A DNA stretch of 8,572 nt from Bacteroidia bacterium (lineage in GTDB: Bacteria > Bacteroidota > Bacteroidia > NS11-12g > UBA955): positions 1 to 8,572 of the forward strand of contig JADLHV010000142.1 in assembly GCA_020848595.1 (NCBI GenBank), written 5' to 3'. Made by a program: the position numbers and the translations under genes. Below are positions 1 to 6,950 of this stretch, piece after piece. The notes beneath the pieces are model-generated. The model did no database searches. It was not told the origin of the DNA and saw only the letters and a list, made by a program, of their open reading frames with translations. Numbering within the stretch: the stretch's first letter is position 1; every line of letters begins with the position of its first letter.

Positions 1-240
1 AACAGTTGCAAGCATTCCCATATAATCACCTTGTGCTCTGTCAACTAAACCACCTTGAACGCCTTGAACACCTCTAAAAATATTACCGCCTCCAATCACT
101 ATCGCCACCTCTATACCTAAAGCTACAGTTTCTTTAATTTCATTGGCATATTGTTCTAAAACCTTAGGGTCAATGCCATATTGTTGGTCGCCCATCAAGG
201 CTTCTCCACTTAATTTTAGTAGTATTCTTTTGTATTTCAT
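1..240 (-). CDS. pyrH: UMP kinase (uridylate kinase) PyrH, C-terminal part beyond window
   Basis: PyrH phosphorylates UMP to UDP with ATP in the cytoplasm, in de novo pyrimidine synthesis. Only the first 80 residues are in the window; the gene continues past position 1. The protein begins MKYKRILLKLSGEAL, with the N-terminal phosphate-binding Lys9 and the LSGEAL motif of the amino acid kinase fold. It continues with the glycine-rich GGGNIFRG motif (residues 50-57) and GDYMGMLAT (71-79), whose Asp72 corresponds to the UMP-binding Asp of the E. coli enzyme. The ATG at 240 aligns with known family starts and nothing suggests a longer form. The segment between FRG and DYMG contains a repeated VQG and looks about one residue longer than in homologues I remember. 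The gene lies 89 bases downstream of the 152-residue unknown gene on the same strand, with its own candidate promoter in the gap. The identification is secure; the missing part is about two thirds of the protein. Confidence 0.96.
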   Translation of the reverse strand, partial: MKYKRILLKLSGEALMGDQQYGIDPKVLEQYANEIKETVALGIEVAIVIGGGNIFRGVQGVQGGLVDRAQGDYMGMLATV

Positions 241-274
241 TAAACTATTTGCTGATTGTGTCTGAAGACTTTTG

Positions 275-305
275 CAAATGTAAGGAGTTTTAAGGAAAAT
301 CTAAA
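275..305 (-). promoter_or_regulatory. candidate Bacteroidota-type promoter for pyrH
   Basis: On the minus strand an exact -7 box, TACATTTG (282 to 275), matches the Bacteroidota consensus TAnnTTTG. A weaker -33 element, TTTA (305-302; consensus TTTG), lies 19 bases upstream. Transcription would start near 268-270, giving a leader of about 30 bases before the pyrH ATG at 240. The rest of the gap 241-329 holds no gene and no convincing terminator. The -7 box is seen directly; promoter function is inferred. Confidence 0.45.
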
Positions 306-329
306 ACCGACTATTTCAAGTTTTTACAA

Positions 330-788
330 CTATTTCTTTATAAACTTCCCGAAAAATTTCCCCACCGGTGAATTAACCATTTTTAAAAGTTTTGGATCTA
401 TACCTAGAAATTTACATACGCCTTCTGTATCTTTAGTTTGCCCCGATTGTTCAAAACGTGTCCTTAACCCTTCAAATAGAGTATTCACAGCTGTTTCTGA
501 AATACTTTCAGGATCATTGACCTCTATCTCTTTCGAATTCTTTAAGTCGTTTGTTAATGCGGCAATAGCAATTTGAGCTAATAAGCTCCCATGATACCCA
601 ATTTTAGAACAAATAATATCTTCTGCTTCTTTTGTCCCGTTTTTTAAAATATGATTCTTAAGCGTCTCCTTTAAGGCCAATTGACCTTTAGAAACTAATA
701 TTCTCATCTGACTAGATTTAATCCCAAATTTCTCTTTTAAGACTTGAGACAAATCGTCTTCTAGCGCGCCAAATAACTGTTCATTCAT
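330..788 (-). CDS. uncharacterised 152-residue helical protein, coupled to the HerA-like ATPase gene
   Basis: I do not recognise this family. The 152-residue protein is soluble-looking and probably mostly alpha-helical. It has no signal peptide and no clear membrane span; the most hydrophobic stretch is around residues 67-79 (GSLLAQIAIAALT). It has two cysteines (60 and 125), a charged middle, and a basic, amphipathic C-terminus (LGIDPKLLKMV, then KFFGKFIKK at 144-152). The ATG at 788 follows the TAA of the upstream ATPase gene after a single base (TAACATG), so translation is probably coupled and the two products may work together. The stop is TAG at 330-332. Codon and base use look like the neighbours, and nothing suggests decay. 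The reading frame is strongly supported by its tight packing in the operon. A partner or regulator of the ATPase is only an inference from position. Confidence 0.85.
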   Translation of the reverse strand: MNEQLFGALEDDLSQVLKEKFGIKSSQMRILVSKGQLALKETLKNHILKNGTKEAEDIICSKIGYHGSLLAQIAIAALTNDLKNSKEIEVNDPESISETAVNTLFEGLRTRFEQSGQTKDTEGVCKFLGIDPKLLKMVNSPVGKFFGKFIKK

Positions 789-789
789 G

Positions 790-2349
790 TTAAAACCATG
801 AACTATTCTTGCGCCTTGTTGAACTAGATTTTAAGCCCAAGACACCTAGAAGCCCTCTCGCTACTTCTCTAACAATAGTTCGTGTTACGGAACTATTCAT
901 AACCTTTTCCATAGTTGATTTCTCTTTTCTTCCGCTAGTTTTCGGTTCTTGCTCTTCTTGTTCTTCTACTTCTTCTTTAACAGGCTTGTTGTGCTTTTCT
1001 AATTTTCCACTTAATATTTCAAAAGCACTCTCTCTATCGATATCCACATTGTACTTAGTTGCTAATTCAGAATGTTTTACAATATCCGACAACTCTTGCT
1101 CACTTATCACATCCATTCTGGTTTTAGGTGCTGTTAAATAGGTATGCACCAAAGGTGTAGGTATTCCTTTTTCATTTAATACAGTAACTAAAGCTTCCCC
1201 TATTCCCAAACTTGTCAATAAATCTGAAGTTTTATAAAAATCACTTGGCGGAAAATTCTCTGCAATTGTTTTTATGGCTTTTCTATCCTTTTCTGTAAAT
1301 GCTCTTAAGGCATGTTGCAATTTCATTCCAAGTTGTCCTAAAACTTCTTCCGGAACATCGGTTGGATCTTGAGTAATAAAATACAATCCAACACCTTTTG
1401 AACGAATAAGCTTAACAATAGTCGTTATTTGATTGAGTAATGATTTTGAAGCTTCTTTAAAAATCAAATGTGCTTCGTCAATAAAAATGCATAAAACAGG
1501 TTTATCTTGATCTCCGCGTTCTGGAAATTTCTCGTAAATCTCGGCTAATAAACAAAGCATAAAAGTCGAAAACAATCCTGGTTTTGCCTGTAAATCTGTT
1601 AATCGCATCACATTGCAATAACCGTATCCTCTTTCATCTTTTCGTAACAAATCTTCTACTTCAAAACTTGGTTCACCAAAAAACAAATCAGCACCTTGTT
1701 GTTCTATCTCTAATATATTACGCATAATAGCACCAATAGAAGAAGATGAAGCTAATCCATAATCACTTTCTATTTGCTTTTTGCCGTCTTCGGTTTGTAA
1801 AAATTGGCAAACCTTTCTAAAATCTTTAATATCTAAAAGTGGCAATTGTCTATCATCACAGTATTTAAATATCATACTGATAACACCACTTTGAACATCG
1901 TTTAATTCAAGTATTTTTGAAAGTAAGACCGGACCGAACTCTGATATTGTGGCACGCATCCTTACGCCTTTTTCATTAGAAATACTTAGAAATTCAGTTG
2001 GCATTGCCTCTGGTATCCACTCTATCCCAATGGCGGTATGTCTATCCAATATCTTTTGATTCGCCGAACCAGCCTGAGATATGCCACTTAAGTCGCCTTT
2101 TATATCCATTAACAAACTTGGTACGCCATTGACGCTTAGTTGTTCGGCCAGATTCTGCAAGGTTTTAGTCTTACCAGTTCCTGTTGCCCCTGCTATTAGA
2201 CCATGTCTGTTAAAGGTCTTAAGTGGCGCCTTAATTTGAGTACCCGACAAAACTTCATTCTCATATTTAGGTGCTCCTAAAGTAATGGAGGTTCCAGACA
2301 CTTTATATGCTTCTGTAACCAATTGTATCAACTCTTCTTTTTTTGACAT
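790..2349 (-). CDS. YjgR/DUF853-type HerA-FtsK superfamily P-loop ATPase
   Basis: This 519-residue protein resembles E. coli YjgR along its whole length (about 500 residues in that family). It is a HerA/FtsK-type P-loop ATPase annotated as helicase-HerA-like; the cellular role of the family is poorly known. The Walker A motif GATGTGKT is at residues 54-61 (Lys60), preceded by NRHGLI. MDIKGDLSGI follows at 81-90. Walker B is CIFIDEAH (287-294; Asp291, Glu292), followed by LIRSKGVGLYFITQDP (314-329) with the sensor-like Gln327, and LGQLGMKLQHALRAF (337-351). A low-complexity acidic linker (about 458-469, rich in Glu and Gln) leads to a C-terminal helix (TRTIVREVARGLLGVLG), which matches the conserved YjgR tail. 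All catalytic motifs are intact. The ATG at 2349 gives MSKKEELIQLV and lies 3 bases after the rhomboid stop. There is no signal peptide, so the protein is cytoplasmic. The family assignment is firm; DNA translocation is inferred from the superfamily. Confidence 0.93.
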   Translation of the reverse strand: MSKKEELIQLVTEAYKVSGTSITLGAPKYENEVLSGTQIKAPLKTFNRHGLIAGATGTGKTKTLQNLAEQLSVNGVPSLLMDIKGDLSGISQAGSANQKILDRHTAIGIEWIPEAMPTEFLSISNEKGVRMRATISEFGPVLLSKILELNDVQSGVISMIFKYCDDRQLPLLDIKDFRKVCQFLQTEDGKKQIESDYGLASSSSIGAIMRNILEIEQQGADLFFGEPSFEVEDLLRKDERGYGYCNVMRLTDLQAKPGLFSTFMLCLLAEIYEKFPERGDQDKPVLCIFIDEAHLIFKEASKSLLNQITTIVKLIRSKGVGLYFITQDPTDVPEEVLGQLGMKLQHALRAFTEKDRKAIKTIAENFPPSDFYKTSDLLTSLGIGEALVTVLNEKGIPTPLVHTYLTAPKTRMDVISEQELSDIVKHSELATKYNVDIDRESAFEILSGKLEKHNKPVKEEVEEQEEQEPKTSGRKEKSTMEKVMNSSVTRTIVREVARGLLGVLGLKSSSTRRKNSSWF

Positions 2350-2352
2350 GTT

Positions 2353-2964
2353 TTAATTAAATAATTCTGTGAATCTTTTTATGAAATCTAATCCTGTTTG
2401 TGGATGCAATAAAATTGGCACTACAAATCCATATAATGCACCAAAAAAGTGTGCATCGTGACCAATATTATCTACTTTACGTTTTCCCATAGCATACTCA
2501 TAATATAAGTAAACTATACCAAATAACCAAGCTGGCATTTGCAAAAAACCATATAAATAAATTTTACCAAATGGATTGATAAGTACAAAGCTAAAAATTA
2601 CCGCTGCTACAGCTCCCGATGCGCCTAGTGCGGCATATCCATAATAATTCTGATACTTATAATAAGAATACATTCCACTCATTATAATTGCTCCGATATA
2701 AAATAATAAAAATAAAATCCCTGAATCATTATTACTGATAATGTTAAAATACTCTAATGAGTAATTCGCAAAGAAATAAAAGGATAACATGTTAACGAAT
2801 AGATGCATATAATCTTGATGTATAAAGCCTCCGCTTATCCATCTCCACCATTCATTATTATTTTTTATTAAATAAGGTCTGAATAATGCCATGTCAAAAA
2901 ACTTCTGATTTTGAAAGGCAATAAACGACAACAAAACGTTCGCAATAATTATTATTAGTACCAT
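2353..2964 (-). CDS. rhomboid-family intramembrane serine protease
   Basis: Rhomboids cleave membrane-protein substrates inside the bilayer. This 203-residue protein has about six hydrophobic segments (roughly residues 2-18, 50-72, 82-100, 110-130, 134-155 and 170-187), the compact bacterial six-helix core with no extra domain. The hallmarks are present: WWRWISGGFIH in the L1 region (39-49), HLFVN in helix 2 (His54, Asn58, corresponding to GlpG His150 and Asn154), GASGA (114-118) with nucleophile Ser116, and AHFFGALYG (171-179) with catalytic His172. The Ser-His dyad is intact, so it should be active. An in-frame TAA at 2973-2971, with no start codon between it and the ATG, fixes the start at 2964. 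It heads a tight operon with the HerA-like ATPase, whose start is 3 bases after its stop. Its substrate cannot be read from the sequence. No clear promoter is seen in the 28-base divergent gap upstream. Confidence 0.92.
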   Translation of the reverse strand: MVLIIIIANVLLSFIAFQNQKFFDMALFRPYLIKNNNEWWRWISGGFIHQDYMHLFVNMLSFYFFANYSLEYFNIISNNDSGILFLLFYIGAIIMSGMYSYYKYQNYYGYAALGASGAVAAVIFSFVLINPFGKIYLYGFLQMPAWLFGIVYLYYEYAMGKRKVDNIGHDAHFFGALYGFVVPILLHPQTGLDFIKRFTELFN

Positions 2965-2992
2965 TAAATATTATTACAAAGAAAAAATTAAT

Positions 2993-3529
2993 TTGCGAGA
3001 AGTGAAAAAGATTTTATTATTAAGCGACACTCACGCCTGCTCAGAGCCCGACATCACTCGACATTTTATTAATTATGACGAGATTTGGCATGCTGGAGAT
3101 TGGGGTAATTTGACGATTTATGAGCTAATGTGCATCCATGGGAAGCCTATAAAAGGTGTTTATGGCAATATAGATGGACAAGAAATTAGGCAAATTTTTC
3201 CACTGAATAATTACTTCGAATGTGAAGGAATTAAAGTTTATATGACTCATATTGGAGGCTATCCTGGAAAATATAATCCTAAAACCTTAACAGAACTAAA
3301 AAAAAACACACCCGATTTATTCATTTGTGGACATAGTCATATTCTCCGCGTTATGCGTGACCCTAATTTACAGAATATGCTCTATATGAATCCAGGCGCC
3401 GCAGGTAGACATGGATTTCACAATATGCGTACTATGCTAAAATTTAATCTCGACAATGGAAAGATCAGTGATGTCGCTGTTATTGAATTGGGGAAAAGAA
3501 CGGCAGGGATTTTGCCAGATTTACAATAA
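2993..3529 (+). CDS. YfcE/MJ0936-like metallophosphoesterase
   Basis: This is a calcineurin-like phosphoesterase of the small YfcE/MJ0936 type (usually about 160-185 residues), members of which hydrolyse phosphodiesters with two metal ions. The full set of metal-ligand motifs is present, counted from the TTG start: SDTH (Asp12, His14), HAGD (Asp36), YGNID (Asn59), MTHIGG (His86) and CGHSH (His114, His116), followed by the family's NPGAAG at 133-138. There is no signal peptide, so it is cytoplasmic. No ATG begins the frame. A TTG at 2993 (178 residues) or a GTG at 3002 (175 residues, MKKILLLSDTH) could initiate. The GTG places the first beta strand at the very N-terminus as in most homologues and is at least as likely. 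The PorE-like lipoprotein gene follows after 32 bases on the same strand and may be cotranscribed. The fold and catalytic class are certain; the physiological substrate is unknown. Confidence 0.92.
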   Translation: MREVKKILLLSDTHACSEPDITRHFINYDEIWHAGDWGNLTIYELMCIHGKPIKGVYGNIDGQEIRQIFPLNNYFECEGIKVYMTHIGGYPGKYNPKTLTELKKNTPDLFICGHSHILRVMRDPNLQNMLYMNPGAAGRHGFHNMRTMLKFNLDNGKISDVAVIELGKRTAGILPDLQ

Positions 3530-3561
3530 ATTTGAACTTTGAAAGTTATAATTTACTTATT

Positions 3562-5490
3562 ATGAAGAAACTTCTTTTCCTTACTATTAGCTTAACTCTG
3601 TTTTCTTGTGCTACTGCGCAACATAAAAAATCTTCCTCGAATTGTGCCTCAGATAAATACGCAGATGAAGCTCAAGAAGTTTTTTATGGAGATAATCCAG
3701 ATGCTGCTAAAGCTATAAATATCATAAACAAAGGATTAAACAAAGACAGTACTTGTCCAAAAATATGGCAAACAAAAGCAGCTATTGAATACGACATGAA
3801 GGAATATCAAAAATCACTTAATTCGTACAAAAAATTAATGACTATTGTTCCTGATGAAATCTATCTCTTTTATTTTGTTGGAAACTGCGAAAGAAAGCTC
3901 TTAATGTTTGACGAGGCAAAACTCTCTTATGAAACTTATTTGAAAGCAGATATTCGTCATGCGAAAGAATCGAAACAAGATGCAACCGAATTCCTTAAAA
4001 ATATTGAAGCTATTAAAAAACTTTTTCTAAACACAACCGACTTTAAACCTCAAAATCTTGGACCTAATATCAATACCAGCGAAAATGAATATTGGCCTGG
4101 ACTTACACTAGATGGAAAATTCTTCTACTTTACCAGATTACATACTTTTAAAGGCTTGAATGAAGATTTCTATAGATCGGAAATAAAAGATACTTCTTGG
4201 GGTTATGCAATGCGTTTACCTGCACCGCTTAACACCCCCGATAATGAAGGAACGGTTTCTATTTCTGCTGATGGTAAAATCATATTCTTCTCTTCAACCG
4301 ATAGAATTAGCGCTCAGGGAAAACCAATGGGATTTGGTTCTCAAGATATTTACCTCTGTCAATATAATAACGGCAACTGGGGTGCTTCTTATAATATGGG
4401 ACCAATCATCAATTCGGAATCATGGGAAGCGCAACCTTCAATTAGCCCTGATGGTTTGACATTATATTTCTCGAGCAATCGACCAGGTGGTTTCGGTGGG
4501 TTTGACATTTGGATGTCTAAATTTAAAGATGGCCGTTTTCAACCTCCTACTAATCTTGGACCTGAAATCAACACATCGGGCAACGAACAAGCGCCTTTTA
4601 TTCATTACGACAATAATACGCTTTACTTTAGTTCAGACGGTCATATCGGCGCTGGTGGCTGGGATATATTTGTAACGCACATGAATGAAAATGGCTCGTT
4701 CGGCAAACCGCTAAATGTTGGTGTGCCTATTAATACAGAAAAAGATGAATTAGGAATGATTGTAGATCGTTTTGGCAAATTTGGATATTTAAGTTCCGAA
4801 AGACCTGGAGGTTTTGGTGGTCTTGATATTTATAAATTCGAATTGCCTGTTAACCTTAAACCTCAAGCTGTAAGTTATGTTAAAGGCACTGTATTCGACG
4901 CTGATACCAAAGAAAAACTAGTCGCTAAAATGGAATTAACAGACCTAAGCACTGGTAAAGTAGTTGCAAACATCGAAAGTATGAAAGATGGCTCTTTCTT
5001 TATTGTGTTGAAATCCAATACGAATTACATGATGACTATCGATCAAACTAATTATCTCTTTTATTCTGCAAACTTCTCTTTGATTGAACAAGTTGATTTA
5101 AAACCTTATGAATTAGAAGTTCCTCTGCATAAACCAAAAATTAACACTGAAGTTGTACTGAATAACGTCTTCTTTGACATCGATAAATCTGAAGTAAAAG
5201 ATGAATCTAAACTTGAGTTAGATAAATTGATTTTCTTATTAAAGAAATTCCCTTTTATGAAAATAGAAATTGGTGGACACACAGACAATACTGGTGATAA
5301 AGCTAAGAATAAAATACTTTCTCTAAATAGAGCAAAAGCTGTAAAAGAATATTTAGTTTCTAAAGGTATAGATGCAACAAGACTTACTGCAAATGGCTAC
5401 GGAGACAGCGAACCAATTGCCGACAACGGAACGCCAGAAGGCAGAGCTCAAAACAGAAGAACCGTTTTTAAAGTTCTTAGTGTTAACTAA
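3562..5490 (+). CDS. PorE-like outer-membrane/periplasmic lipoprotein: TPR, PD40 propeller, CRD, OmpA C-terminal domain
   Basis: This is a 642-residue envelope lipoprotein. The ATG at 3562 is preferred over a TTG at 3532 because it puts a classical lipoprotein signal at the N-terminus: MKKLLFLTIS, then LTLFSC with lipid-anchored Cys16. Domains in order: TPR-like helices (about 30-150); five PD40 beta-propeller repeats (about 165-430) with strand motifs such as ISADGKIIFFSS and ISPDGLTLYFSS, recurrent LGPxINT lead-ins and two RPGGFGG loops; a carboxypeptidase-regulatory-like beta domain (about 440-525, starting KGTVFDADTKEKL); and an OmpA-like peptidoglycan-binding domain (about 530-642). In the last, GHTDNTG (Asp575) and LNRAKAV (Arg590) match the diaminopimelate-binding Asp and Arg of OmpA, and NRRTVF is at 631-636. 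This order is that of PorE of Porphyromonas gingivalis, a type IX secretion component, but Bacteroidota encode many similar paralogues. It would tether the outer membrane to peptidoglycan. No porP/sprF-like gene is visible nearby, so a T9SS role is inference. Confidence 0.93.
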   Translation: MKKLLFLTISLTLFSCATAQHKKSSSNCASDKYADEAQEVFYGDNPDAAKAINIINKGLNKDSTCPKIWQTKAAIEYDMKEYQKSLNSYKKLMTIVPDEIYLFYFVGNCERKLLMFDEAKLSYETYLKADIRHAKESKQDATEFLKNIEAIKKLFLNTTDFKPQNLGPNINTSENEYWPGLTLDGKFFYFTRLHTFKGLNEDFYRSEIKDTSWGYAMRLPAPLNTPDNEGTVSISADGKIIFFSSTDRISAQGKPMGFGSQDIYLCQYNNGNWGASYNMGPIINSESWEAQPSISPDGLTLYFSSNRPGGFGGFDIWMSKFKDGRFQPPTNLGPEINTSGNEQAPFIHYDNNTLYFSSDGHIGAGGWDIFVTHMNENGSFGKPLNVGVPINTEKDELGMIVDRFGKFGYLSSERPGGFGGLDIYKFELPVNLKPQAVSYVKGTVFDADTKEKLVAKMELTDLSTGKVVANIESMKDGSFFIVLKSNTNYMMTIDQTNYLFYSANFSLIEQVDLKPYELEVPLHKPKINTEVVLNNVFFDIDKSEVKDESKLELDKLIFLLKKFPFMKIEIGGHTDNTGDKAKNKILSLNRAKAVKEYLVSKGIDATRLTANGYGDSEPIADNGTPEGRAQNRRTVFKVLSVN

Positions 5491-5499
5491 TCAAACCTA

Positions 5500-6846
5500 T
5501 TATTGACCGGTGTAATTTGAAGGCGTAATATTCCTTAAACGTTCTTTAATTGACTCTTCAATTTCTAAGGTATTTATAAACGCTTTAATTTCGTTTTCTC
5601 CAATATGCGTATTGGTGCGAGTTAGTGCTTTTAATGCTTCGTATGGACTTGGATAAGCAATACTGCGTAAAACAGTTTGAATGGCTTCTGCAACTACTGC
5701 CCAATTATTATCTAAATCACGGCTTATGGCCTCTTTATTCAAAATTAATTTATCTAATCCTTTTAACAAACTTGAAAAAGCAATTAAACAATGTCCAAAT
5801 GGCACGCCTATATTTCTTAGCACAGTAGAGTCTGTTAAATCTCTTTGTAATCTAGAAATAGGTAATTTAGCCGCTAAATGTTCAAAAAGAGCATTGGCTA
5901 CACCCAAATTACCTTCGGCATTTTCAAAATCAATTGGATTAACTTTATGCGGCATAGCACTGCTTCCAACTTCTCCTGCCTTTAATTTTTGTTTAAAATA
6001 ATCCATCGAAATATACTGCCAGATATCTCTAGACAAATCGACAAGTATGTTGTCTATTCGTTTAAAAACATCCATCAATGCAGCGAGATTATCATAGTGT
6101 TCAATTTGAGTTGTTGGCACACTTCTGTCTAATCCTAACTGTCTATTTACAAACTCATTTCCGAAACCCTGCCAATCATAATCTGGGAATGCTACAGTAT
6201 GAGCATTAAAATTACCAGTTGCTCCTCCAAACTTTGCACTGTTAGGAATCACCAACATTTGCGCATATTGAGTCTTCAATCTAGATACAAACACTTCAAT
6301 TTCTTTACCTAATCGTGTTGGACTAGCAGCTTGTCCATGAGTCCTAGCCAACATGGGCACATCTGCATACTCTTGAGCTAATGCAGCTAATTTAGAAATC
6401 ACTTTTTGCAATTCCGGCAGTATTGAATTATGCAGAGCTTCTTTAATGCTTAAAGGAATTGCAGTATTATTAATATCTTGAGATGTGAGGCCAAAATGCA
6501 CCCATTCTTTATCTGCACCTAATCCCAACTCATCCAATTTATCCTTTAAAAAATACTCTACCGCCTTAACATCATGATTAGTAACTTTCTCAGTGTCTTT
6601 AATTTTCAATGCATCAATTTCATTAAAATTTAAATATACACCCTTCAAACCTTCTACTTGCTGACTCGTATATACTTGATTGAAGCCATTTAATCCTAAT
6701 TGATTAAGAGCTAATAAATATTCGACCTCTATTCGAACTCTGTACTTTATCAATCCGAACTCGGAAAAGTAGGTCGCAAGGCTTTCTGTCTTGGAACGGT
6801 ATCTGCCATCTAATGGAGAGATAGCGGTTAATTCGTTGAGTTGCAT
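5500..6846 (-). CDS. purB: adenylosuccinate lyase PurB
   Basis: PurB acts twice in purine synthesis, releasing fumarate from SAICAR to give AICAR and from adenylosuccinate to give AMP. The 448-residue protein matches E. coli PurB (456 residues) from end to end: LTAISPLDGRY at the N-terminus, HFGLTSQDINNTA (117-129), ARTHGQ with general-acid His170 (E. coli His171), the fumarase/aspartase-superfamily signature GSSAMPHKVNP (294-304) with catalytic Ser295, LPISRLQRDLTDSTVLRN (328-345), and a terminal ITPSNYTGQ like the E. coli ITPANY end. An in-frame ATG at 6876 would add ten residues (MKLKIGNFAV). The ATG at 6846 is chosen because it aligns exactly with the family start and because a probable promoter box covers the upstream part. 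The enzyme is a cytoplasmic homotetramer in the family. It is convergent with the lipoprotein gene, with 9 bases between stops. All catalytic residues are intact. Confidence 0.97.
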   Translation of the reverse strand: MQLNELTAISPLDGRYRSKTESLATYFSEFGLIKYRVRIEVEYLLALNQLGLNGFNQVYTSQQVEGLKGVYLNFNEIDALKIKDTEKVTNHDVKAVEYFLKDKLDELGLGADKEWVHFGLTSQDINNTAIPLSIKEALHNSILPELQKVISKLAALAQEYADVPMLARTHGQAASPTRLGKEIEVFVSRLKTQYAQMLVIPNSAKFGGATGNFNAHTVAFPDYDWQGFGNEFVNRQLGLDRSVPTTQIEHYDNLAALMDVFKRIDNILVDLSRDIWQYISMDYFKQKLKAGEVGSSAMPHKVNPIDFENAEGNLGVANALFEHLAAKLPISRLQRDLTDSTVLRNIGVPFGHCLIAFSSLLKGLDKLILNKEAISRDLDNNWAVVAEAIQTVLRSIAYPSPYEALKALTRTNTHIGENEIKAFINTLEIEESIKERLRNITPSNYTGQ

Positions 6847-6851
6847 CACCG

Positions 6852-6884
6852 CAAAATTACCTATTTTTAATTTCACTCCCTAAA
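6852..6884 (-). promoter_or_regulatory. candidate Bacteroidota-type promoter for purB
   Basis: An exact -7 box, TAATTTTG (6859 to 6852 on the minus strand), is preceded after 21 bases by TTTA (6884-6881), one base off the -33 consensus TTTG. The box ends only five bases before the purB ATG at 6846, so the mRNA would begin at or very close to the start codon. The longer purB reading from 6876 would overlap the promoter and could not then be translated from this transcript. The motif is seen directly; its use as a promoter is inference. Confidence 0.42.
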
Positions 6885-6910
6885 CTTGCTTTAAATATTG
6901 GCTAACAGTT

Positions 6911-6950
6911 CATAAACAATTTATGCCTCATCCACATTTGTCTTACAAAT
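6911..6950. promoter_or_regulatory. two adjacent 6-3-6 dyads in the purB-sppA divergent region
   Basis: Two perfect inverted repeats of the same geometry, with 6-base arms and a 3-base spacer, lie 10 bases apart: CATAAA-CAA-TTTATG (6911-6925) and ATTTGT-CTT-ACAAAT (6936-6950), with centres 25 bases apart. The ATTTGT half recurs at 6998-7003, just before sppA. They lie upstream of the candidate purB promoter and could be operator sites for either gene. AT-rich DNA produces such short dyads by chance fairly often, so this is a weak call. The rest of the divergent region 6847-7032 shows no gene. Confidence 0.25.

Noticed and set aside
287..307. Inverted repeat GTTTTA/TAAAAC as a terminator of the 152-residue gene
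   Set aside because: The stem is almost all A-T with a 9-base loop and has no T tract after it. It also overlaps the candidate pyrH promoter.
809..1141. 110-codon plus-strand open frame opposite the ATPase C-terminus
   Set aside because: It is the antisense shadow of the acidic linker and tail region of the ATPase gene, with composition that follows from that gene and no recognisable domain.
790..2349. HerA-like ATPase as part of an anti-phage defence system
   Set aside because: The protein matches the housekeeping YjgR/DUF853 branch along its full length. No nuclease, SIR2, NurA or other known HerA defence partner is adjacent, and the neighbours are core genes.
2988..2995. TTAATTTG as a -7 box for a leaderless metallophosphoesterase mRNA starting at GTG 3002
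   Set aside because: The box deviates at the second base and there is no -33 element at the right distance.
5625..6001. Plus-strand open frames opposite purB
   Set aside because: They lie entirely within the well-supported purB coding sequence on the other strand, overlap each other in different frames, and show no protein family features.
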